Assembly: GCA_001557505.1 (NCBI GenBank)
Contig: LSAX01000002.1
Coordinates: 2,170,001-2,234,000, forward strand
DNA from: Reticulascus tulasneorum
Taxonomy: Eukaryota > Ascomycota > Sordariomycetes > Glomerellales > Reticulascaceae
Direction of reading: 5' to 3'
DNA length: 64,000 nucleotides
In this document: positions 21,534 to 33,383 of the stretch, piece by piece
Layout of the letters: every line of letters starts with the position of its first letter
Position numbering within the stretch: position 1 is the stretch's first letter
Program-made: the position numbers and the translations under genes
The notes under the pieces: model-generated
The model's input: only the letters and a program-made list of their open reading frames with translations
Databases searched by the model: none
Told to the model about the DNA's origin: nothing

Positions 21534-24500
21534 CTAATAAAGCGGTATATCTTGTGGGTATCCCTTCCTAGCCCCATGTTCATTCTGGCTTTGATTATAT
21601 CCGTAGCCCGCGCCAGGGCCACTGCTAAATTCTGAAGGGACTGTGTTCTGGCGGCCAGGCCCAGTTCCATACGCACCGGTTGGCGGTCCAGTTGAAGTTG
21701 CCTGGTAATCCGTCACCGACTTGTATGCGGCACTGCTTCCAGGCCCGGCACTTCTCGTGCTGTGTATGTTCTGCGCCGATTGCGAGACGTACTCCCGCTC
21801 CCCAGTCGGTCCGCCGTGGAGACTCCCACTTGGAATCGGTCCCCACGTCACAGCCCCCCTCATTTGCGGACGTTGATGCTGGGCTGGAGGTTTCGGAGAT
21901 GGTGGGGCAAAACGCATCGGGTTCTGCGCGCTGTGTGATCCGGGTGATTCCGCGAGTAGGTTCTCATCATAGTCGGTCATGGGAGGCTGATTCTGAGGCT
22001 GGGGCGGCCGTCGCCCACTTTGCGACTGCCAGTGGTTCGCGGGACCATGGCTGGTACCCCAAGATGAGTTGCCGGCCCTTCCGCCAAATGAATGAGGCGT
22101 GTTCCCGTACTGCATGTATGATCCAGGACCGCCGACATCCTCGCTGCTCGCGCGATGGTTCCATCCGTCGTGTCGCTCGCCAGCGTCATAAGCCAGTTCA
22201 GCAGCACTCTTGCCCACTGTAGCCTCTATGTACTGGTCAAAGGATTCAGTGATGTTGTGCATCATGCTGAAATGTTCGACGTCCAGCTTCGGGCGAAGAG
22301 GCTGTGTGTCAGGGTTCTGTTCCTTGAGTATCTGGAACGTCTTCCTGGCGTCATAATATGCCAGTGACGCAGCGATCTGGAAAGCGTTACGAATCTGTCG
22401 ACCGTTCCAACGTGTGTTGCCATCTGGATTCTGGTGGTACTGCTGCATTGCGAAGTCCATGATCTGATCCTCGTAAATCTGGAGTGGCTGCTCTTCACCA
22501 GAGCTGCATCTTTGCTCTTCAATAGTTCGAAGACGTTCAATGTTCATCATCCAGATCTCACGGGTCTGGTTGTACGACAGAGGAGGATAATAGAGCTTCA
22601 GGTGAATGCGGGATTTGAAGGCTTCGTCCAAAGCCCCAGGACGGTTGGTCGTTAGGAATAGGATACCGTTGTAGTATTCCAGTACACGGAGAAAAACTGA
22701 GTCTTGTCAGTTGCCATTTCAAGGGAGTAGATGAAGAAGTCCGAACCACTGGTTCAAACCGCGAAATCAGAACTTACCAGAAACCAGAGCATTCTTCGTG
22801 ATGTTGACATCAGCCTTGGCCCTCTGGGAGAAGAAGGTATCCACTTCATCGAGGAGCAAAACACAGTCCCAGAGATGAGCCAGACGAAAGATTCCCCTCA
22901 GGGCCTGCTCGACTTCCTTCGGGGTCAAGCCCAGATCGCCACATGTAATGGCAAAAAGCGGCTTGCCATTCGCCTGCGCAACAGCCTCAGCCGTCGCTGT
23001 CTTCCCAACTCCAGGGACGCCATGAAGCAGGATGAAGAGGCCCTTCCCTTTCCCCTGGATCAGATCCTGCGTCATGCCCTCGACCCCGCCTTCCTTTTCC
23101 GTTCCCTTTTTCATGAAGTGAGCTTCAACGAGTGCCTGGACCGTCTGCTTGTATCTCGGGTTGATTTTAAGGCACTCGAATGCGTTGTAGCTCTCCTTCA
23201 CGGGTCGAAGTTTCTGTACATCGAGAGACACAAACTTTCTCTCTTGCAGGACGTACGCGAAGACACGGATGGGAAGAAGGCAGAGGTCGGATTGATCCAG
23301 GTACTGAGCTGTCGTGAGACGCTCGTCCCGATCATTCTCACGGACGCTGGCCAGGAACTTGTCTGTATGAACAACCCTGTTCCTCTCCCATGTGTAGACT
23401 CCACTTCTGAGGTTGATGATCTCAGTCGATTCGTGCAACAGCTTGGTACGATCTGCGTCCGACCAGTGTCTGATGGTAAACTCATCAGTCGTGCTGGACG
23501 GGTTTGGATCCTCAGGTTTGATGATGGAACGCTTCGGACCCCATTTAGGACAAGTCTGGAGCGCCTGCACAAAGTCCACGATCACCTCGCTGTTGACATG
23601 CTCAGGATGCTTGATCTCGACGCCATCAGCATCGATCTCAGGGTCCCCGTTTGGCTGCCAGGTGAGAGTCCACCAGTTGTAAGTCGAATGCTTGACCTCA
23701 ATGTAATGCAGGAAGTCTCTTCCGGTTTTTTCGAACTCCTCAAGAACCCGCTTGTGATCTGTCACGAAACGCCAGGGGTAGATGTTGAGAGACCGGACCA
23801 AGCACTCGTCGTCAAACCGGCGGATGTTGAACGAGTCTGTGACGACACAAAACTCATCGCCTCTGTAATCGATGTAGTAGCAGTGAAGGACAAATGAAGA
23901 GTTGATTTCGTCATCTCGAGAGTACTTTCGATGATCGCCGGGATCAATCCGATATCTAGGGTGAGGCGGAGTGATGCCATAGATCTTCCAGGTCATCTGG
24001 CGGCTAGCGACGTTGATAGCTCTCTCCGAGTCGTTTGTGGGAGGGACGAAGACCCTCTCCCCAGCCCTGAAGAGGTAGGCGAGGTCGTCAAACCTAATCT
24101 TGGCTCGAGATGTCGCATCGCAGTTGTCGTACTGATGAGAAAGCGGGATCACCTCCTCGTCGATGAACTTGACATAGGCTCTCATGTCGGCGAGTGCGTC
24201 GGGACTGTCGTGCAACTCAAAATGGTTCTCGTCGATTGGCGGCTGTGGCATGTCACTTTCCCTACTGTGAGGGGTAGGCGGATGGTCGCTGCTCTCGAAA
24301 CTGCCCCATTTGGCCTCCAACTGCCGCAGTGCCTCTTTCATCTGATCGTGGAAGTAGATGAGGGGGCTGAAGGGACGAAAATAGGTGCGAGGCTTCAGCG
24401 TCCATGACTCTCTGAGTATCTTGGACAGGATGGAAAGAATTGCAGGCGACTGAATTCGTATTCGTTGGATCCAGGTCTTGCTTGACTGCTGGGTATGAAT

Positions 24501-25095
24501 GGCTTTGTCGACTGCATTGGCGCAGGTTTCGATAGGTGTACCCTTGCCCTTGGATGCACCTTTGGCTAGTTTGCCTTTGCCAGTGGCTCGACGCATGACG
24601 AATTCTTGTCGAAGCTTGAGTTCTTCCTCGATCTCCTGCTGAACGAGAGATCCCGCAACCATAGCCTCGACAGCGAAAGATCCGTCATATTCGCCGAATC
24701 GATTCTTGAACTCAGTGAGAGTGCATTTCCTGACTTCTGGTATAGTTTTGACGTTCTTGAACGGAGAGCCCTTGTCGCGGTCCTCAACTGCCTCTCTCAT
24801 ATCATCATTAGGATCTAGCTTGAACTGATCCACATCCGTCTTGTGATCGCTCTGCTCGCCTTCCACGCTCGAAAGTCTATTCTCAAGAGTTCGGATATAG
24901 TCAACGAGGGCCGCTAAGTTACCATCGACCGGCATGCCCAATTGACTGTCTCGTCGGCCCAGGTCAAAAGATGGCCGTTGAGTACCCGTGGACTGTCTAT
25001 GGGGTCTGAAATCTTCAGGCTGAATTCCCTGCTCAGGACAATGTTAGAATGTTCAACACATGCTGGTAATGCAAGCTTACCTCGTCCATGGTCAT
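21534..25095 (-). CDS. large AAA-family ATPase with DUF7025-type N-terminal region
   Basis: AAA ATPase of a fungal family with no assigned function. Exons: 25095..25081 (15 nt), 25028..22778, 22696..21534 (1,142 aa). The initiator exon encodes only MTMDE. Residues 40-110 include a predicted coiled coil. The middle region (about 300-480) with GERVFVPP, MTWKIYGI and FVLHCYYIDYRGDEFC matches DUF7025. The AAA module has Walker A GVPGVGKT (about 675-682), Walker B VLLLDEVD (about 728-735), sensor 1 ILFLTTNR and the arginine-bearing FKSRIHL, with intron 2 falling between Walker B and sensor 1. About 200 C-terminal residues are a disordered Pro/Gln/Ser/Gly tail. An upstream ATG at 25114 is out of frame and opens a short uORF that overlaps the true start. 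Divergent from the DUF7708 gene. Confidence 0.9.
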
Positions 25096-25854
25096 CACGC
25101 TCGCCAACAGGCATGGACGTCAAGGCAGGCTTACCCACCGTTATTCAATAGAATAGGGGTGGCTTGAATCTGGGACACATAGCAGAACGAAACTCGCACC
25201 AAAGAGTGGATATATACTTGATTTAGCAGCTTGTACTACCTGTCCGAGGAAGCGAAAGGATTCGCATTAAGTTGGACATTCAGGCAAGGCTGCGAGCAAT
25301 TGTGCAATTAAAGTGTACTTATTTCACACCCACTCCCAAATGTCGCACAGTGAATCATTGGCTCGATGTGACACCACGCCTGAAGATGTGTAAGATGGCT
25401 GGATCAGTTTTGCAACCACTTGAAAACTCGCCAATAGGGTGATTGCCTTAACAAGGTGAGGCCGAAACGAGGCGGTTGCGGCGTTCACCTTATGCAGGCT
25501 GAGACTGGGGTTGTGGCCCGAGCGACCTCTAAAGGAAGAGCTGAAGTGACTGACCGGCAACACACATGGATTTGGCTATTTGTTTCCGCCCTCATTCGCA
25601 GGTCAAGCAGCAGGCTCTATTCGAAAAGCAGGATTACCACAGTGCGCGGCAAGAGCTGAGGTGTCACACCGGAAGCATATAACAAGTTCGTAGTCCTGCA
25701 GATCTGGCACCAATATGACTGGGCGATGGCCCCTCTTTATGGCTGCCTTGCAGTTCGCCTTCCATCTCCTTTTCAAAGTCGGGGTCAAGGCTCAAGGCTC
25801 TGGCTCTCGCGTGGAACACCTCCCCCAGGATTGTTTACCCTTCTAGATCACATC
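25096..25854. promoter_or_regulatory. divergent intergenic region, AAA ATPase / DUF7708 gene
   Basis: 759 bp with no clear gene. The plus-strand frame of the DUF7708 gene is open back to an ATG at 25726, which would add 43 residues. Both promoters must lie here, so co-regulation is possible but unproven. Confidence 0.4.
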
Positions 25855-27898
25855 ATGGGTGACGTGAAGATTGAGGCAGTTGGACTGGTGACGGAGTTTA
25901 TGGGGAAGGACGGGACTGTGGTTCATGAAGCTCTTCTAGTGGAATCGCATTTCGACGAGGACAAATGCAAGTTTGAAGAGAAGAAAAGACACCAGTAGGT
26001 GCGACGAGAGCACCGACTACCAGGGAACTAACTGTAGTAGTGATTTGAAGGATATGCTAGCCCAGTACAAGAAGCATGCCGATGAAGGTCTCGACTTTGA
26101 CCCAGCACGATGCGCCTGGGACACGATGATACAAACCATGAAAGCAGCACAGGAGGCTTCAGAAGAGGCTGCCTCGGGAAAGGGCTTGAAAAAGTTTGGA
26201 AGAAGGATGTTTCGAGAAGCGGGAAAGATTAGTGAAGTAATCAGCCCTGCTTTTCAAATGCTGCCGGATGATCTCTGTGTCCTTCATGGGGGGTTAGCAG
26301 TCATGTTCAATGTATGTAGTGGCCTGGCTCGTCCCATGCGCGCTTCTGACCGTCACAGATTGCACGCCATCGATCGGATAATCGTCATAAGATCATGCTG
26401 GCCTTCGGAGACATCCCGAACATCATCGAGATGGCGGAGCAGAAGTTGAAAAGCTTCCCCGACGAGCAGAAACTCGAGGACAGTATTGAATCCTTGAGAA
26501 GCACACTCTTCCAAACAATACCTGCCTTGATAGGGATCTTGATACCAAAGACATTGGGTGAGTGTTGGACTCTGACACCCCCGGAAGCGATGACACTGAC
26601 GGTGAAAAGCCGCAAGGCTGAAGGGCCCCTTTGCACGCCTGGAGATCGAGAAACTGCTCGATGTGGTCAAATCGAGTGCTGACCAAGTTCGGGTCTGCGC
26701 AGAGGCCGTAAGGGATAACCTCCTCGCTGGTATTCATGCAACAACAAAGGACTACGAGGGGCACATTCATTCCATACAAGAGACCACGGAGGGCACAGGC
26801 ATAGAAGTTCGGCAGATGAGCCGGACACTGTCAGAGGTTCAGGAGACGCAGCAACAGTTCTTCGCGGACGCTGTGAGGAGCCAGAATGCGATGTTCCAAT
26901 TCCTTCGAGATGAGGTATTGAGTAAGTGACCTTCTGGCATGTGTCTTCCGCGAGGCTGACCGAGGCTAGAATGGATGTGCGAGCGGGAAGAACAAGCTAG
27001 AGTGCCACAGCCCAATGGTGGGAGATACAGACCTCAGATAAATCTGCGGGAGCTTCTTGGTCTGCTTGCTCTCGATCCGATGGAAGTTGCTCACGAGCTG
27101 GGCTACATGTCGAAGCAGGACCGGGGATTCGACCCAGCATCCGTAGCGCAAGCCGCGAGCCTTCTGCTGACAACGCAGTTCCGAGACTGGCTGTCTGGAC
27201 AGCGCTCTGCGGTCATTCTCGTGCAGAACGACATTGAGCCAAGTCGAACAGGGAAGATATCTCCATTATCGTACATCGGCGCCAACCTCTCGATAGTATT
27301 CAAGGAAGTTGGCCTCTCACTTTCCTTCTTCTGTGGCCAGCACTTGGAGCCCAACAAGGGTCTCAACGGCCCTCAAGCAATGATACACTCTCTCCTCGCT
27401 CAGTTGACGGCACTTGTCGTCAATGATGGAGGGCACCCGATTTTGGAGGTGCTCGAGGGGTTAGTGGTCAGCGATGAACTGCGGGCGTTAACTCTCGGTG
27501 GGCTCTGCGGAGCATTCCGCCTGCTCGTACAACAGCTCCCAGTCGGGATACCAGTGTTCTGCATAGTGGACGGGATCTCCTGGTTCGACCGAGTCAAGTG
27601 GCGGGAGGAGTATGCCTTTGCGATGGACTGCTTGATGAGCCTCGCAGACGACAGGTCGTCGGGCTCGCCATTCAAGCTGCTGGTTACAAGTCCAACCCGA
27701 AGTCCATGGATGGAAAGCCGTCTGCGCCAAGACCAGCACGTCTCACTCCGGCGAGGTGTGGGACGGGCAGGACCTGTTTCGGAGCGGGCAATCTTCAAGA
27801 CGGCCCGAGATACAATGATCTCGGGGTCGGGCCATGGCAGTGCTGGCGGGCAAGAGGGATTCTCGTTCCCATCAAAGACCAACTACCAAGAATGGTGA
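25855..27898 (+). CDS. DUF7708 protein with a STAND-like NTPase fold lacking a P-loop
   Basis: Proposed exons: 25855..25994, 26041..26311, 26359..26557, 26610..26921, 26970..27898 (616 aa). Residues about 80-190 carry the DUF7708 pattern: DDLCVLHGGLAVMF at the exon 2/3 join, then AFGDIPNIIEMA and a helical hairpin. After a coiled coil (VRQMSRTLSEVQETQQQF) comes an NTPase-like half: SAVILVQNDI (strand 1), LSFFCGQHL (strand 2), a Walker-B-like VFCIVDGISWFD, and the sensor-like FKLLVTSPTRS. Where a GxxGxGKT loop should follow strand 1, the sequence reads EPSRTGKISPLSYIG, so nucleotide binding is doubtful. Introns 2-4 have canonical donors (GTATGT, GTGAGT, GTAAGT). Intron 1 (25995..26040, GTAGGT, 46 nt) is the weakest call; its acceptor could be 26037, and an ATG at 25726 is an alternative start. 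Similar DUF7708 modules precede NACHT domains in fungal NLRs. Confidence 0.7.
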
Positions 27899-29757
27899 GC
27901 AAGGCCGAGAAAACTCCGTGGATGGTTACACGGAAAGCGGTCAGACCACAATGACGATGTGGGCGGCGTTCTGGCGAGACGGCGGGTCGTAAGGACTGCC
28001 GAATTCGCTCGAAATCGACCATGTCTTTCTAGTGCCGGTTTTGAGTTTTTAGTAGTCTTGAAATCTTGCGTGCAAGAATCCAGCTATTTTGGGTTGAGAA
28101 ACAGGGACGGACTAATAAGGGCTGATTGCGTGAGTCGTGGCCTAAGCGCGAGGCCGATTAATCCGCGTACGTGATTTGAGTTGCCGCCGGGATAAAGCAT
28201 AGATTCTCAAGTCATGTGTAGTAACTGTTTTGTCAGGTAGGGTTTTTGTGGTAACTTCCACGTCGTAAGTGTCAGAAACTCTCGGTCGGCCGAGATCTTG
28301 TTCAACGATTCTCTGCCGTAGCCGGGCTCGCCTATGGACCAAGCATCTGACCGAGGGTAAATTCGTACCAGTAGCCCAGAGACGTCATAAACCACCAAAA
28401 ATAACCATGTCATAACCTTGTCTTGTGTGCAACGGGTTCGTGCCGTCCTCGCAAACTGCTACCGTTGGTTTGGCCCTGTGACAAGAGTAGGACTCTGTGA
28501 AAGACATCGAGCATTATTGCGCGGACCACCTCGTGAACAAAACAAAACGAAACCAGCAAAACAGGGGAGTTACGGCCCACTAGCGAGCCCGAGATTACTA
28601 ATGAGACCTTGGAGGGGGGGAGGCATACGTGCCTGAAGCGGTCAAGCGTGCCGAAACGACTGCCGGAAGAGGCTCCAGTCGCCACTGTAAGTTTCCGATG
28701 TTACCTCCATCTGTGAATGACCAATCCACCGCGGTCGAGATGGCATTGGCAGACAGGCATCATTGCATGCATGGCGGCCACATGCTGCTCAAGGAGACGC
28801 CGCCGCTGGAGCAGGAGCATCCATCGGAGAGAGGCTGGCGCGCAGAATATCTACTTCATACCTTAGGACACTGGCCACCACCAACAGTACCACCAACAGT
28901 ACAACCACCACCCCCCCTCCCCTCCTCCGCCAAGCACACGAAGCCGTGGCGGCCGGCCGCTCGAGAAAAAGGGTGTGGATGCCGTGCCTTCCGAGCGGCT
29001 GAGCGAATACGGATGACGGCCATGTTGTTATGGGGAAAACGATGCTGCTACTCGATGCCTATCCTTGACGCTGGAAAGACGTGGAGAGTATCCGAATGCA
29101 CACTCGAGAATCTAGGAGAATAATACCATGTCCATCCTCTGGCAAACAGGATGGGTAGTCAGGATCTCTACACATCCCAAGTCTGGGAGACCTGTGCGGA
29201 ACTAACCAGCTACATAATAGTCCATGGAGGTGTCTGTGACTGAGAGAGATAATAAATCATGAGTGCGCGCACATATTTTCAACTCGGCCTCAGAAGAACT
29301 ACCACCACACTCCTAGTTCAGTCATGGCTAGCCACCTTAGCTAGCCTCTCCCCCCTCAATTCCAATTTTCCATCTTTTACCAATCCCCAGTTATCTTCCC
29401 CTCCTCTCCATCCTCTCCCCACCCCCTTTTTTTTTTCTTAATTCTCTTATTCCCATTAAGATCACACATCCAAGCCTTTCCCACTCTCCCCTCCAACCCC
29501 CAAATCCTAAAAAGCACGGTGCATCGTCACTTTTATTCCCAGGCGGCCGGGCGACCTCTCGTTACCGTACCCACGGCTCCGATCTCTGCATGCCAATCCT
29601 TTATTTCCGGCCCTCAACAGCCTTCCAAATATCGCAAATTCCATAGGGGGCGGCCTCGGGCCCGAACGACACATAGCCACGGCAAATCGGGGGGGGGGGG
29701 ATCCTGCAATTAGGTGGGAAGCACGACGCGCCCTGGAAGCGGCCGTCCGTTCCAATA
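27899..29757. promoter_or_regulatory. 1.86-kb intergenic region with a pyrimidine-rich leader
   Basis: No credible gene. The last 450 bp before the Zn2Cys6 gene are strongly pyrimidine-rich (for example 29343..29455, CT/C/T runs), typical of fungal core promoters and 5' leaders. A 12-G homopolymer (29689..29700) lies 57 bp before the start codon. The proximal part would hold the terminator of the DUF7708 gene. Confidence 0.5.
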
Positions 29758-32215
29758 ATGCCCATGTCATCATCCTCCATGTCTCACGACCAGTACACGC
29801 CGAACTCGGCCTCCACCGTCTACGCGTCTCCGGATCCGAGCTACTCACGATTGTCTCAGGACGGTGGCTACGAGAACGGAGTCAAGGTCGAGGATGCCAT
29901 TGTTGCAAGCCCGGAGAGCCAGCACTCCCCTGATTCACCGTCCAGGAAGAGACAGAAACGAAACAAACCCACCCTGTCCTGCCATGAATGCGTCGAGAGA
30001 AAAACAAAGGTCAGTGTTATGTCCCCCATTTTGCTCCTCTCACCTCTCAATGATTCGACTGCCCCGCACATTCACCATCAATCCTCCGCTTCCCAGCGCC
30101 GTCCTCATTCGCGCTTTGCCTCACAAAAAGAGAAAAAGACGGGCTGTGGCGTTTAGTCAACGGGCATCAAATTCAGACATCCTATTATTCCAGTACTTGA
30201 AATCAACCTATTGCTCCTTGAATCACATATCGCCCTCAATTTTGCTCTCCGTGGTAGATGTTTCTGTCAAACGATACTTTTCATATGCATGTCCAACCAA
30301 GCCACTTAATCATCAGGGATCCATTCTCGCTCGGTGAAGCTTCGGGCCATTCCATGACCACATGTGCAGCAACAGAATCACTGACCTAACGTTTTCACAG
30401 TGCGATAGAGGGAGACCTCATTGTCTCGCGTGCATAAAGCGCCAGACAGACTGCAAATATGCCCTTGTCGCGAATCTCCTAGAGTGAGTTGATAGCCATG
30501 TTGCTGGCCCAGACTCAGTCCGCTTACAATAATATCTAGGGAGACGACACGGTCTGCAGCAAACGGACGTCGTATGACCAAGCCACCAAAAAAGAAGAAC
30601 TCTGACTGGAGACCCTCCATTCCGAATATTGCGGATAGAGTTGTTCTTGATGGGCGCATCACCTCATCTCGAGGGTCCGTTGCCTTGTCGATTGGCCTGC
30701 TCTCCAATGTCCCATACTCGCTGCCCACGGCGAGCAACGTGTTCGGCATCGGCTCTGAGCACCCATTCGCCAACTATTGGACGTGCGAAGGTGGCCTGCC
30801 TGAAGTGATCTCCGTGCTGCCAGACAAAGTCCAAGCGGACATCCTCCTCGGCCAGTACTTTGAGTGTGTCGATCCGGTTTACCCCATGATCCATCGGCAA
30901 ACCTTTTACGCGGACTACGAGCACTTCTGGAGTCTCAGCACAGAAGACAAGAATCAAGTTGATGCCGCCTTCATAGGTCTCATATTTGTCATGTTGGCCC
31001 TGGGAACTCAGTTTGTAACATCGACATCGCCAAATGACGGGAAGCAGACTGCAGAATTCTATGCTTCGGCCAGCAATCAGGCATTGAGAATGTTTTCATA
31101 TTTGAGTGCCGCATCGATAAGATCCATCCAGGCGATGGTACTGTGAGTGTTCCCCGAGCGCCAACCATAGGATGAATGGACAACACACTGACCATCGCAA
31201 CTCTAGGTTGACGTATTTCTTGATCAACGACAACCATGCGTCGGACGGGTGGGCTTTTGCAGGTATCTTGGTCAGGCAAGCATATGCAATGGGCTTGCAT
31301 CGAGACCCGAACATTGGTAAGTCCTGACTGATGATAGCCTATGGTTCGTTTGGCTGACGGCCCAGTTACCCCTCATGCTAGCATCTTCGAAAAGCAACAG
31401 CGAAGGAAGCTTTGGCAAGCCGTTCTTCTGCAAGACACGTTCCTCACCGTCCTGCTTTCTCTCCCGCCGTCGGCAACGCATACCGATGTGTCGGTGGAGG
31501 ATTTGATGGATGATGGGTCGTCGATTGCACACAGCAACCCGACCGATATAGCATACATCCGTGGCTCGTGGACACTGGCAAACCTTGTTCAGGAGACAAT
31601 ATGCTCCCCACGGTCACTCGACCTCCCGATATGTGCCACAGCGCGGCACAAGTCCAAGCTTGTTGCCGACTTCCGGGCCGTGTATCGATCCTTTCCCGAC
31701 GTGTTCCGGTCATGGGACGCGGATAGCCTGGCGGCGCTGGCCCGCACAAATAAGCGGGTTGTGAGGCAGACACTGTTCTTGACGAGCAACTACCACCACA
31801 ACCTCATGCTGGTGCACGCGTCCGAGAGCCCCGACGTACCGGTCAATATCCGGGGCACTCTGGAGGCGGCGCACGACGCGATGGGCTCCTTTTTCATGCT
31901 CTTCAGCATCTTCGAGCTGGAAGCGAGGGTGTGGTGGGTTTTCAACCATCGGGCATTCTTGGAAGCACTGTGTATCGGAAGCGTCCTTCGAGAAGCAGTC
32001 AAAGAACCAGGAGGAGCGGATATGGTGACGCGGGACCCGTTGTTTGTCAGGGCTAGGGCGGATATAAGTAAGTTCATCGCATGTTTCAACTTGACGTTTT
32101 CAAAACTGACCATTATTTAGCTCGAATGATCGAGATCATGCAGGTCATGGGCGAAGGAAACCAAGGCTCAGACGTTGCGCGTACAAGAGTCCAGGTGTTG
32201 GCCGAACTATTATGA
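29758..32215 (+). CDS. Zn(II)2Cys6 fungal-specific transcription factor
   Basis: Nuclear regulator of unknown target. Exons: 29758..30009, 30401..30483, 30540..31142, 31207..31316, 31366..32067, 32121..32215 (614 aa). The binuclear zinc cluster is complete only after splicing: CHECVERKTK at the end of exon 1 joins CDRGRPHCLACIKRQTDC in exon 2, giving exactly C-x2-C-x6-C-x6-C-x2-C-x6-C. A basic RKRQKRNK precedes it. Exon 3 onward is the fungal-specific regulatory domain, with GQYFECVDPVYPMIHRQTF, and ILVRQAYAMGLHRDP in exon 4 as diagnostic helices. Intron 1 is 391 nt, far longer than the other four (48-64 nt). Met3 (ATG at 29764) is an alternative start. Same strand as the membrane-protein gene that follows. 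Confidence 0.88.
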
Positions 32216-33383
32216 GTGGGACGATTAGTGCTTCAGGGATACGACGAGCCATGACTCGGGAGCTGTGCTCTGTAATGTTAATTGGGACATACAGGTTTGT
32301 AAGTTGGCAAGCTGGATAGACGGGCGACATATTCGGGACTGGCCAGACCAGGTATATGCTTAGCAGACAATGTAGAAGGACCCGTCACGAAGAAGCAGGA
32401 AAAAGGACATGATAGGTTGAATATCAAGGACCCTGGCAATGTCTTCTGTACTTCTTTCTGGTCTGTCAGATGGAAGAAATTCGCCCCCGTGTGGTCGGGC
32501 TTGGCTCATACTAGCAAGACCGGATGGCAGACAACAACGCTCCATTTCGCCTGCATCGATAATCTTACGGCAGCACGTATGCTCGTCCCCGTGCCCACGA
32601 GTGACGCCACAGGAACGCTCTCATCATGAAATGAGAGGGTTTATTTACCGTGTCCATCCCAGCTTTTCGCGCTCTTCAAATTCGGGAAACAGCCCGCCCC
32701 CACGAAGTGACCGATTGGGCATTATACTCCGACAGGGCTCGGGACCAGGGCGCAGGCGAAGAGATCACTTGGTTAGCGGGATTCGTCAGCTCGTCCAAGC
32801 TCATTGGCCGAGAGCGGGTCTTCCTTCGAGGACTTGGCCCTATCGTTTGGTGCTTGCGCCCCCCCCCCCGAAACGAAACCCGCTACGGCAGCCCGCTGGC
32901 TCTCCAACCACATGTGTCACTTTTCGTTATCACGAAGAGGCTGCCCGGTTCTCCTGTCTTGGCAAACTTTGTTTCTCTTCATATTCCCTCTTGACGGTAT
33001 CTGAGTGTCGGTCTTCAATTGACTTTTTGTACTATTCTTTTTTTCTACCGGATTGAACAGACAATCAGAAATCCCGGGAACTCGGAAAACCCGGGCTTGG
33101 GGTCACTACCTTATCAACGGCCTGTACTTAAGGTAGGGCCTGTGCTGATCTCGGTACCACGCCCTCCCTCAGCTGCGCGCTCCAGGCAGCCATTTAACGA
33201 CTGGTGACCTCCAGACAGTCGGCACTTACGTTTCCTTTTTGGATTCGTAACACTCGACTCACCACCTCTTTGCCACGAGGAATTTGCAAAGAGTTGGCAA
33301 TTTGCTGGGTGTTTCTTTTTTGGGTTTCCTCTTTGGCCCCATATTCGCGCGTCCTTCTTGATACTCGGGCCGCGTGGTTCATA
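32216..33383. other. 1.17-kb intergenic region
   Basis: Between two plus-strand genes. No coding character. Contains a 10-C run near 32862, and the 3' end is T-rich (33230..33345), probably the 5' leader of the membrane-protein gene. Confidence 0.45.

Noticed and set aside
22731..23897. 388-codon plus-strand ORF
   Set aside because: Antisense to the AAA ATPase exon that carries Walker A/B and DUF7025 motifs; no family features of its own.
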